Below are positions 31,924 through 40,400 of a DNA stretch of 64,000 nucleotides, one piece after another. This DNA is from Pseudobdellovibrionaceae bacterium. Lineage in GTDB: Bacteria > Bdellovibrionota > Bdellovibrionia > Bdellovibrionales > Bdellovibrionaceae. How positions within the stretch are numbered: the first letter of the stretch is position 1; each line of letters starts with the position of its first letter. Under the pieces are notes generated by a model. The model was not told the DNA's origin. It ran no database searches and saw nothing but the letters and a program-made list of their open reading frames with translations. The stretch spans positions 806,001 to 870,000 of the forward strand of contig JAHBUS010000001.1 of the NCBI GenBank assembly GCA_019637955.1. Reading direction: 5' to 3'. Position numbers and translations under genes: made by a program.

Positions 31924-32833
31924 ATTGGCAGCGGTTGCGACCCATCCAGCGCTGAGCTTGCTCCATGAAGCCCGACGTCGTGATCGCGCGGCCCCCGAAG
32001 GCATCGCCCGCCGCCCGGCGCTGATTGACCACTTGTCCTTGCGAATCTTTGACCGTGATCGCGGTCGCGATGAGGGCGACGATGCTCGCCTCCCCTTTTG
32101 AATTGAATTTCCAAATCGGACCGCCCGAGGCGCCGACGAAGGTGTCGGCACGGTAGGCGGCGACATTGGGGCCACCAAATTGATCCGCCGGCGGCGGCGG
32201 CAAAAATTCGGTCGTGGGATCGCTCGAAAGGCGCTTTCCGTCTTGAACGTCCGAACTGAAGCCCGTGGCTTCATAGCCTTTGAGATTTTTTAGCGTCTCG
32301 GGAGTCTCGAACTGTAAACGCGAGAACCCCAAATCGTCGCCGATGTTGGCGTTGAGGCGCAGAACCGCCCAGTCGCCCGGAATGCCGGGATCGTCACCGA
32401 CGAAGCCCGCATTTGCACTGACCTGCGACGGCGTGCCGCCGACCGGGAGGTATTTAAAATCCCCCGGCGCGCGTGTTTGTCCCGCGAGGTTGTTCAGACA
32501 GTGGCGGGCCGTGACGATGTGACAAGGACTGATGAGCGTGGCCGTGCACTCGGAGTTTTCGCTCTTCAGCTTTCCCATCGTGCGGTAGGGATACACCGCA
32601 TTCACGAGCTGCCGATCATCGTTGCCGTAAATGGCGGCGAGCTTGGTGGGCTTTCCTTTGGCGGAAACGCCCTGGTAAGGATCAAGAATCGGAAGGCTCG
32701 GCAGAAACTCGCCCAGCCGGTCGGAGGCGCTGGGCGCACGCACGGACACCGGGCAGTCGCCCGTGACCGTGCGGCCGTGAGCTCGCGCGGTCAAAACTGT
32801 CATCGCAATGAGGATCAGTGACTTCAGGGGCAT
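31922..32833 (-). CDS. Secreted trypsin-like serine protease
   Basis: A 303-residue exported protease (signal LKSLILIAMTVLTARA) with a chymotrypsin-fold domain of the V8/glutamyl endopeptidase type. The triad is visible: His in IVTARHC, Asp in GDWAVLRL and Ser in GASGGPIW. Cysteines in SECTAT and SPCHIVTARHC fit the His-loop disulfide. ATG at 32833 follows closely after the upstream small protein gene (9-bp gap), so the two are probably co-transcribed. The substrate is unknown; extracellular or prey-directed digestion is plausible. Confidence 0.88.
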   Translation of the reverse strand: MPLKSLILIAMTVLTARAHGRTVTGDCPVSVRAPSASDRLGEFLPSLPILDPYQGVSAKGKPTKLAAIYGNDDRQLVNAVYPYRTMGKLKSENSECTATLISPCHIVTARHCLNNLAGQTRAPGDFKYLPVGGTPSQVSANAGFVGDDPGIPGDWAVLRLNANIGDDLGFSRLQFETPETLKNLKGYEATGFSSDVQDGKRLSSDPTTEFLPPPPADQFGGPNVAAYRADTFVGASGGPIWKFNSKGEASIVALIATAITVKDSQGQVVNQRRAAGDAFGGRAITTSGFMEQAQRWMGRNRCQ

Positions 32834-32842
32834 GCACGTCCG

Positions 32843-33238
32843 TTATTTGCCGTCTTCGGCGGCTCCGTATTTGGCTTTCTCGATCAAAAGCGCCTTCCAA
32901 ACGGGAGAGGCGCAAAGATGCTTGAGGCATTTGGCATCGCAGGCTTGACCCTTCACGGTGGCGAGGAGCTCGTCTTGCGACACATTTTGCGAATCCAATT
33001 TTGCCTGGAGCGCGCGGATCATGGCCGAGAGAGAATCCAAGTTCTCCCCGCAAAGACCTTTGGCCTTGGGCGAACGCACGAGTTTGTCGATCGACTTGGG
33101 GATCTCCACCAAGACATGGCCCAGCTGCTTTTTTTCTTCGGCCGTGGCCGGCTTGGGCGAGGGCGTCGGCCTTGACTGCGCCGAAGCCAAAGACCCCGTC
33201 AACAAAAACGCAAACAGAACGAGCGTTTTGATTTTCAT
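32843..33238 (-). CDS. Small secreted protein of unknown function
   Basis: A 131-residue protein with a signal peptide (MKIKTLVLFAFLLTGSLASA), a Pro/Ser-rich linker and a helical domain with four cysteines (GLCGEN, QACDAKCLKHLCAS) likely to form two disulfides. It lies between the NodB lipoprotein and the protease gene on the same strand, with 9-11 bp gaps, and has GAGGAGGC near its start. An accessory or inhibitor of the downstream protease is conceivable, but nothing in the sequence shows it. Confidence 0.6.
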   Translation of the reverse strand: MKIKTLVLFAFLLTGSLASAQSRPTPSPKPATAEEKKQLGHVLVEIPKSIDKLVRSPKAKGLCGENLDSLSAMIRALQAKLDSQNVSQDELLATVKGQACDAKCLKHLCASPVWKALLIEKAKYGAAEDGK

Positions 33239-33249
33239 GTGGCCTCCTC

Positions 33250-34806
33250 TTAGCGGCGGCAGAAGGTGTTCGCGGGATCACCATTGGTCATGTCCACCGC
33301 TTCACAAAGACTGATCACGCGTCCACCACGCGACTCCAGCTGCTTCAGCGTGGGGATCAGCATTTCGGTGGCCGCCGCGGATTGCGGATGGATATCGTGG
33401 AATAAGATCACGCCCTGGCCCCGCATCTCCATCTGCTGCTGAACGCGGCGGACGATGTCGATCGGACCATTGGGATTGGCCCCTTTATTCCAATCGAGAC
33501 TGTCGACGGCCCAGAAGGCGTGCAGGTAGCCGCGGTCGGCGAGCGACTGGCGAACGGGCATCACGCGCGTGCAAGCGCCGTAGGGGCAGCGGTAGAACTT
33601 GGGTTTGTAACCGTAGGCACGGGTCATGATGCTCTCGGGACGGATGATCTCGTTCTGAATGGCCGAGGCCATGCCGTCATCGCGGACCGCACCGAAGTTG
33701 ATGTGGGTCTGCGAGTGGTTAGCCAGCGTGTGGCCCATCTTTTTTCCGTACTCAACGATCGACGCCAAGTTCGGATTGGCAACGTTCTGTCCGAGCCAGA
33801 AGAAAGTCGCACGGTAACCCGCGCGCTCGAGCGTTTGCATGATCGTCTTGGTGTGAACGCCGTGAGGCCCATCATCGTAAGTCAAAACCCAGTGGCCTTT
33901 GGGGAACGAGCCGCCGACGATATTGCCGTTCGAATTCGTGGCGGGATAAAGCGTGCGGCTTTGCGCGGGCTGGCGCGAAGGATCCATGGTGAGCGCCGCG
34001 AGGTCGCGCTTGATGATGTCGGTTTCACGCTGAAGCTCGGCATCCAACTGCGTGTCGACGCTGGCGTCTTTGACCTTTTCGTTTAAATCCGCGCCGTACT
34101 TTTTGAGAACGGATTGGATCTTCGCACTTGAATTCAAGAACTGATTGTTAAAGGTCCGATCGAACTTTTGAACTTCGCCGCCGCTCGAGACGGTTTGAAA
34201 AGCTTGGTTCGACGCTTGCGCGACGAGATACTCGCGGATGGAGCCCAGCGTGGACTCCATCGCGAAAATATCGGCCGACTGCGTGCGCTCGCTGAGCGCG
34301 CCGTGAATGTTTTGGCGGATCTGATTCAAACGGCGGTAATCGTCTTTGCGTCCTTCTTGCAGAGCTTTTGCCGCATCTTGAAAAAGACGGTCGTACATGA
34401 ACATGACGCGGTTCTCGGTCTGACGGGCGATTTCTTCAGCCGCGTGGATTTTGAGATAGGTCTCGGAGTTGAACATCTCGAGCGCCGTGCCGGGCTGAGG
34501 CTTGGCGCCGCTCGATTTAAATTTTTTGTAAGACTCCCCGAGTTGCTGATCGAACTCGCGCACCAAGCCCGTCGAGCGCGCACTCAAGCGCGACAGGCGG
34601 TCGAACATGTCGCGAAATTCTTTTTGCGGATCCTGCGAGTTCAAAAGATTTTGGTAATCGTTCTCTTGCGTCTGCTCCCACGTCGGTCCCGAGGAATCGG
34701 CCGAAGGCGTTCGCGGCGCTTTGCTCGCGCAGCCAAAGATGAAACTCAAAGATGTGATGGCCAATGCGGCAACCGCCGCGCTTCGAAAGAAAGACGTCTT
34801 CAACAT
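33250..34806 (-). CDS. NodB-type polysaccharide deacetylase lipoprotein, long form
   Basis: A 518-residue lipoprotein (signal ending LSFIFGC). About 250 residues of predicted helix and coiled coil (LSRLSARSTGLVREFDQQLG, AAEEIARQTENRVMFMYDRL) precede a CE4 domain (about 305-500) with VLTYDDGPHG, HSQTH (metal His pair), RCPYGACTR, AVDSLDWN and ILFHDIHPQ. Note YDDGP instead of FDDGP. CE4 enzymes include the peptidoglycan deacetylases that Bdellovibrio uses on prey walls; the substrate here is unproven. The start codon at 34806 follows directly on a terminator whose 3' arm supplies the ribosome binding site. Confidence 0.85.
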   Translation of the reverse strand: MLKTSFFRSAAVAALAITSLSFIFGCASKAPRTPSADSSGPTWEQTQENDYQNLLNSQDPQKEFRDMFDRLSRLSARSTGLVREFDQQLGESYKKFKSSGAKPQPGTALEMFNSETYLKIHAAEEIARQTENRVMFMYDRLFQDAAKALQEGRKDDYRRLNQIRQNIHGALSERTQSADIFAMESTLGSIREYLVAQASNQAFQTVSSGGEVQKFDRTFNNQFLNSSAKIQSVLKKYGADLNEKVKDASVDTQLDAELQRETDIIKRDLAALTMDPSRQPAQSRTLYPATNSNGNIVGGSFPKGHWVLTYDDGPHGVHTKTIMQTLERAGYRATFFWLGQNVANPNLASIVEYGKKMGHTLANHSQTHINFGAVRDDGMASAIQNEIIRPESIMTRAYGYKPKFYRCPYGACTRVMPVRQSLADRGYLHAFWAVDSLDWNKGANPNGPIDIVRRVQQQMEMRGQGVILFHDIHPQSAAATEMLIPTLKQLESRGGRVISLCEAVDMTNGDPANTFCRR

Positions 34807-34808
34807 AT

Positions 34809-34852
34809 AAAAAAAACCCCTTCGTAGACCTCTAGTGTCTCCGAAGGGGTTT
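34809..34852 (-). terminator. Intrinsic terminator overlapping the ribosome binding site of the next gene
   Basis: Minus sense: AAACCCCTTCG (34842-34852), 17-nt loop, CGAAGGGGTTT (34814-34824), then T to 34809 and ATATG, the deacetylase start. The 3' arm includes GAAGGGG, the only visible ribosome binding site for the deacetylase gene. Confidence 0.8.
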
Positions 34853-34900
34853 CATCTTTGATAGTCCAAAATTTCTATCTACCAAGACCAACGTCTGTGA

Positions 34901-34988
34901 TAGAGAGCCGCCGAAGGCGGCCGGGCGGATAGAGGGCCGCCGAAGGCGGCCGGGCGGATAGAGGGCCGCCGAAGGCGGCACGGGCGGA
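34901..34988. repeat. Hairpin repeat family, locus 3 (three tandem units)
   Basis: Units at 34901-34929, 34930-34958 (29 nt each) and 34959-34988 (30 nt). The stem is GCCGCC, GAA, GGCGGC, so the second base pair from the outside is C-G where loci 1 and 2 have G-C, a compensatory double change. Units A and B also change A to C after the stem. Downstream flank is GGATAG, as in the other loci. Confidence 0.9.
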
Positions 34989-34991
34989 TAG

Positions 34992-35013
34992 CGAGAACCG
35001 TACTCGGTTCTCG
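34992..35013 (-). other. Perfect 9-bp stem-loop just after the sigma54 activator gene
   Basis: CGAGAACCG (34992-35000), loop TACT, CGGTTCTCG (35005-35013). It starts 3 nt past the stop codon of the activator gene and is followed in the minus sense by the repeat array. It mirrors the stem-loop at 1681-1706. Confidence 0.7.
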
Positions 35014-35016
35014 TCG

Positions 35017-36075
35017 TTAAACCTTTTCGGGTTTGGAGTGAACCGCGAAACGCTCGAACTCACCGTACTCGTGGAGTTTGTTGTAGAGCGTCTTGATCGT
35101 GATCCCGAGGGCTTGAGCGGCCTGGGTCTTGTTGCCGTCGAAATGCTCGAGGGCCTTCAAGATCCAACGCTTCTCGAGTTCGGAAACGGTGATTTTAGGA
35201 TCGTAGTCACCGGTCTCGTCTTTCATCTCGGGATTGCGGATGTTCTCGGGAAGATCACCCAACATGATCATGTGGCCTTCCGAGAGGATTTGCAGACGCT
35301 CACACACGTTCTGCAGCTCACGGATGTTACCCGGCCAGTCGTAGTTCGACATCACTTTCATCGCTTCTTGATCCATTTGCTTACCGCGGTTCAAGAACTG
35401 GTTCGAACCCATCGACAAGAAGTGGTTGATCAAGGCCGGAATGTCCTCTTTGCGGCGGCGCAAAGGAGGAACTTGGGTCACGATGGTGTTGATACGATAG
35501 AACAAGTCCTCACGGAAATTGCCCATCTGAACTTCTTTTTCAAGATCGCGGTTGGTCGCGCAGATCACGCGAACGTCAACTTTGATCGGATCTTTACCGC
35601 CCACGCGGAAGATTTCGCCTTCTTGCAGGAAGCGCAAGAGTTTGGCCTGGATCGAGGGCGCGAGCTCGCCGATTTCATCGAGGAACAGCGTTCCGCCGTT
35701 CGCGGCTTCGGCCAATCCAAGCTTCTTTGTATAAGCGCCGGTGAACGACCCTTTTTCGTGTCCGAAGAGTTCGCTCTCCAGGAGCGATTCACGAAGGGCA
35801 CCACAGTTGATCGCGACGAAAGCCTTGCCTTTGCGGTTCGAACGTTCGTGGATCGAGTTGGCGATCAGCTCTTTACCCGTGCCGCTCTCGCCCAAGATCA
35901 GGATGTTGGCCTGAGAAGGGGCCACGCGGTCGACGATCTTCATCAACTGAGTCATGCTATCAGACTGATAGACGATCGTGCGCTTCTCGGTCATCGTGTG
36001 AGTGGGCGTTTGCCACATCACTTGTTTTGAATTTTGCGAAGCGGGCAAAATAGGAGCATTGATATCGTTCGACAT
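35017..36075 (-). CDS. Sigma54-dependent transcription activator (AAA+ and Fis-type HTH, no receiver)
   Basis: 352 residues. A short N-terminal tail without any receiver or GAF domain leads into the AAA+ domain (about 40-270): Walker A GESGTGKE, the sigma54-contact loop as GSFTGA (normally GAFTGA), Walker B GGTLFLDEIGE, sensor I ICATNRDL, arginine finger region FREDLFYRI, and WPGNIRELQN. A C-terminal Fis-type HTH follows (NKTQAAQALGITIKTLYNKL). It drives promoter opening by sigma54 RNA polymerase; lacking a sensor domain, it may be constitutive or controlled by a partner. ATG 36075 follows AAAGGTGG. Divergent from xerC. Confidence 0.92.
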   Translation of the reverse strand: MSNDINAPILPASQNSKQVMWQTPTHTMTEKRTIVYQSDSMTQLMKIVDRVAPSQANILILGESGTGKELIANSIHERSNRKGKAFVAINCGALRESLLESELFGHEKGSFTGAYTKKLGLAEAANGGTLFLDEIGELAPSIQAKLLRFLQEGEIFRVGGKDPIKVDVRVICATNRDLEKEVQMGNFREDLFYRINTIVTQVPPLRRRKEDIPALINHFLSMGSNQFLNRGKQMDQEAMKVMSNYDWPGNIRELQNVCERLQILSEGHMIMLGDLPENIRNPEMKDETGDYDPKITVSELEKRWILKALEHFDGNKTQAAQALGITIKTLYNKLHEYGEFERFAVHSKPEKV

Positions 36076-36278
36076 AGGGACCACCTTTCAGTTACGTACA
36101 ACTTTTTGCTGCTCCCTTGGGTGGCCCCCGCCCGACGTCTCGACCCCGACTGGATCAACGTCTCACTTTGGAACGCAGCGTCAACGGGTCCAGTTATATG
36201 TAGAAATGACAGACTTTGCAAGAAAAAAAATGCATGGCGTCATGAAAAAAGGTGCCGGTTTGAGGGGGTTTTGGACCT

Positions 36279-37196
36279 ATGAACCTCCCCCTAGCCATAG
36301 CTAAGTATTTGAAATTCCTAGAATCTGTTGAGCAGGCCTCCCCCCACACCCTGCGAGCCTATAAAAATGACCTCGGGCAGGTTTTTGGGCAGATCCAAGA
36401 GCCCCCGGCTGCCGCCCTCACCGCCCTGTCGGCTCCGGATTGGTTGCTCCAGCGCGCCCGGGAGGCTCAGCGGGCCTGGGGGGAGTTGTCGCCCGCCACC
36501 CGCAACCGCAAGGTCGCAACGCTCAAAAGCTTCTTCAATTATCTCAAGGCCGAGAAGCTCGTGAGTGAAGACCTCGCCGTGAAACTCGCGAGCCCCAAGG
36601 TTCCCAAAAAGCTTCCGCATTTTCTTTCGGCCGATGAGGCCATCTCAGTTCTCAAACTTCTTGAGTCCGAAGCGCGCGAAACTCCCGCACGCCGCCGGGA
36701 CCTGCTCTTATTCTTGCTTCTCTACGGCGCGGGCCTGCGCGTGAGTGAAGCCTGCGCGCTTGAGTGGCGGCACCTTTCCGGCGACTCCCACACCGCCACC
36801 ATCCTCGGCAAAGGAGGCAAAGAGCGCATCATCGCGTTTCCGCCTTCCATCGCGCAGGTGCTACGCAAACCCAAAGGCGCGAGCGGGTCCATCTGGGGCG
36901 AAGACGTTTTAAGCACGCGCACCGCCTACGAGATGATCCGCCAAGCCGGTGCCCGCGCGGGTCTGATGAAGAACTTGCATCCGCACGCGCTCAGACACTC
37001 CTTCGCGACCCACCTTCTCCAGAGCGGAGCTTCGCTGCGCACCTTGCAGGAGCTCTTGGGACACTCGAGCCTGCAAGCGACCGAAAAGTACACGCACCTC
37101 GGACTGAGGGAGCTGGCCCGAGCGATGGAGAACCACCACCCCTTGGGACATGGGAAAACGACTAGACCCGTTTCCAAATCGAATAAAAAAACCTAA
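36279..37196 (+). CDS. xerC: Tyrosine recombinase XerC/XerD
   Basis: A 305-residue site-specific recombinase of the Xer type, which resolves chromosome dimers at dif. The N-terminal SAM-like core-binding domain (1-90, YLKFLESVEQASPHTLRAY) precedes the catalytic domain: Arg in GAGLRVSEA, Lys in LGKGGKERI, HALRHSFATHLL (His-x-x-Arg), GHSSLQATEKY (His and nucleophilic Tyr). Length and lack of phage neighbours favour the housekeeping enzyme over an integrase. Whether it is XerC or XerD cannot be told from this sequence alone. A GAGGGGG site lies rather far (10 nt) from the ATG. Confidence 0.9.
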   Translation: MNLPLAIAKYLKFLESVEQASPHTLRAYKNDLGQVFGQIQEPPAAALTALSAPDWLLQRAREAQRAWGELSPATRNRKVATLKSFFNYLKAEKLVSEDLAVKLASPKVPKKLPHFLSADEAISVLKLLESEARETPARRRDLLLFLLLYGAGLRVSEACALEWRHLSGDSHTATILGKGGKERIIAFPPSIAQVLRKPKGASGSIWGEDVLSTRTAYEMIRQAGARAGLMKNLHPHALRHSFATHLLQSGASLRTLQELLGHSSLQATEKYTHLGLRELARAMENHHPLGHGKTTRPVSKSNKKT

Positions 37197-37407
37197 GTTT
37201 CAATGAACTTAGAAAATGGTGTGATCCTCATCTCCACACGTTTTGGTTGAGATGACATGGCGGGCACCCTCCGATGAGACCGCATCCCGACTTGAGCCGA
37301 GGTGTCTCAAGCCTAGACGAATGTTTGGAATTATCGCCACAACCTCAATATTCAATTAAGAGACACCGAAAAGCTCTGTGGAGACTTGCGAATTTCGCGA
37401 GGAATTT

Positions 37408-40400
37408 ATGGAACTTACAAAGTTTGCGCGCATGAACCCCCTCGGGAGCACGAGACAAGTGACAAGCTTGTTTTTGTCTCTCTTTGCGTCGTCGTCACTG
37501 GTTCTTCTCACCGGTTGTCCGGGAGGAGGAGGCTCTGACTTCGCCGGTCTCGACAACACCAACAAAGGCGCCGACAACGTTCCTTGCAAGATCGATAGCG
37601 AAACTCCCGTTGCCAACTCCCTGAAAGTCGCCGCCGCGAGCGGAACCAAAACTCTCTTTACCATTTCTCCGTCGACCAGCTCCTGCAAAGTTTTTTATTT
37701 CGTGAACGGTGTTCGCGTCAACTCCACCTCGTCGAACTTCATCGAACTCGATTCAACGACTCTTACCGCGGGCGTCAACACGATTCGCGTCGAAGCGAAC
37801 AACTCGCTGGGCTCCGACAACTTCGAATGGCAAGTGACCAAGAACACGCCCCCCACCTGCTCACGAACCAGCCCCACCGCCAGCGCGGTGAACATGGCCG
37901 CGACGGCGAGCCAAGCCTTTACCGTTGGCGGAACGCCCGAAGCGGGAGAAACGCTGTCGTTCCGTTGGCTCCTGGAAGGCTCCACGAACGCCGCTCTTGT
38001 CGAAACTATTTCGGGATCGACCGCGAGCCAAGCCATGTTCACGGCTTCGAGCGCGCTCGTCGGCGTCAAGACGATCAGCGCCGAAGTGTCGGACGGTTAT
38101 GACGTCACGACTTGCAGCTGGTCCGCCAACATCGGTCAAGAGTGTCAACTGACCGCGAAATCGCCGAACGTGTCGTCGATCCGCATGGCCTCGGCCGCGG
38201 GAAGCTCGAACGGGTTCTCGGTCACGGCTTCAACTTCAAGCTGTTTGGTGTCGTGGACCTTGAACGGCGCCGATATGACCGGTAACGGCACCAGCCGCAC
38301 CGTTCAATCGACCGAACTGGGCGTTGGCTCGAACGTTTTGAAAGCCGAAGTGTCGAGTTCTTCGGGGACCACCTCGCAAATTTGGACCGTCGTGAAAAAC
38401 TCGCCTCCGACCTGCGCGCAGTCGCCCTCGGCGACCGGCAACACGATTTCGGCGGGCGCCACCATCAATCTGAACGCCACCATCACCGACGCCAACAACG
38501 ACCCCGTGACCTGGTCTTGGCGACAAAATGGATCGTCGACATCAAGCCCCCCTGTGAGCATTAGCAATGGTTCAGGAACTTCGAACGCCGCGTTCACGCC
38601 CACCTCTTCGCACATTGGGTTCAACTCCTTTGAACTGCGCATGGATGACGGCTACGACACCGCGATTTGCAACTGGAGCGTCCAGGTTTATCCGCAGTGC
38701 TCAATCGGCTCGGTCAGCCCGGCCGGCACCACGACCACGATCCCGAATCTGGGAACCAACTCGAATGCCTTTAGCGTGGTTCCCTCGGACGGAAGCTGCA
38801 ATATTTCTTGGTCCCTGAACGGCATCAACCTGGGCACCAATGCGGCCTTCGTCAATCTGCTCTCTTCGTCGTTTGCGACCAGCAGCAATTTGGCGGTGAC
38901 CGTTTCAAATGCGTCTTCCAGCCAAACGCACACCTGGAACGTCACGAAGAACACGCCGCCCGTTTGCGCGACGTTCAACCCTGTCAACACCGGCACCAAC
39001 TTGGCTGTGTCAACGACACGTGCATTCACCGCCACGCTGACCGACGCCAACGCGGGTCAGTCGCACTCTTATGACTGGCGCCTGGACGGCGCCACCCCGA
39101 GCGCGACGTACTTCACGAGCTCAAACGGAACTCTGTCTTCGACAGGAACCTGGACCGCGCTGAACGCGCAGGTCGGTTCTCACAATCTCACTTTGAACGT
39201 CAATGACGGTTATGATTCGGTGGCTTGCACCTGGCCCGTCGATGTTTTGCGAAACTGCGCGGTCAGCTCGGCCACGCCGTCGGCGAGCAGCCTGCGCGTG
39301 TCGTTCGCCCCCACCACGGTGACCAGCTTCGGGGTCGTTCCGAATGATCCGAGCTGTTCGATCGTTTGGAAACTCAATGGCAGCACCGTTGCCTCGGATG
39401 TGAACTTCCGCGACTTCACCAGCAGCACGCTCACCTCGGGAACCCCCGACACGGTGACCGCCACGCTGACGAACGCCGTCGGCTCGACGACACGTAGCTG
39501 GACGGTCGCGAAAAACTCGCGCCCCGTTTGCTCCTCGCAGAGCCCCAGCGCTTCTGGCAACACGATCAACGTGGGCGGCTCGCAAATCTTTACTGGCAAT
39601 GCCACGGATGCGGAGAGCGATGCCCTGGCCTTCTCGTGGACGTTCAATGGCGCCAACGCCGGCCTTTTCTCGGGCGTGACCAATGCCACCTTCTCTTCAA
39701 GCGCGACGCTCAATGCGGGCTTGGGTCAAGTCGGCAACAATCAAACCGTGGCGCTGACCATGAACGACGGCTACGACTCGACGACCTGTACTTGGGGCGT
39801 TGACGTGGTCGATCCGAACTCGGCCCAAATTATTTCTTGGACGCCGACCCAAGATCCAGCCGTCATTCTCTCGACAGGATCGCAAACGTTCACCGTGAGC
39901 GCGACCGGTACGGGTCTGAGTTACGCTTGGTATCTTGATACCGTTTTGCAATCGAGCAAAACCACCTCGGCCGAAACTTTCGCCAACACCGATATGACCA
40001 TCGGGAATCACGTCATCAAAGTCGTGGTGACCGATACCTACGGAAACACCGCCGAGAAGAGCTTCAATGTGAAGCGCAATGCGGCTCCGAGCAAAACGTC
40101 GTTTATTCCCAACATCGCGGGCGTGACGACTTACAAGCTGAACTACAGCTCGACGATGAATTTTTCGATCGCGGCGACCGACGCCAATGGCGACACGCTC
40201 GCTTACACGTGGACGCTCGACAATGCTTCGAATAGCGCCATCGTCGCGGGCGGCAATCCCTACGAGGCCAGCCTGCAGCCCAACGGCAGCACCCTGCTCT
40301 TGGGACCGCACACGGTGAAAGTCTCGATCAGCGATGGTTACGAGACCACCACGCAGTCGTGGAACGTCATGATCAATATGTTCTCGAACGAATGTAACGA

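Noticed and set aside
36279-37196. Tyrosine recombinase considered as a phage or island integrase
   Set aside because: Typical XerC/D length and motifs, no att-like repeat or phage genes next to it.
37197-37407. Search for a tRNA or small RNA gene in the gap before the giant lipoprotein
   Set aside because: No cloverleaf, TTCRA loop or intrinsic terminator could be formed there.
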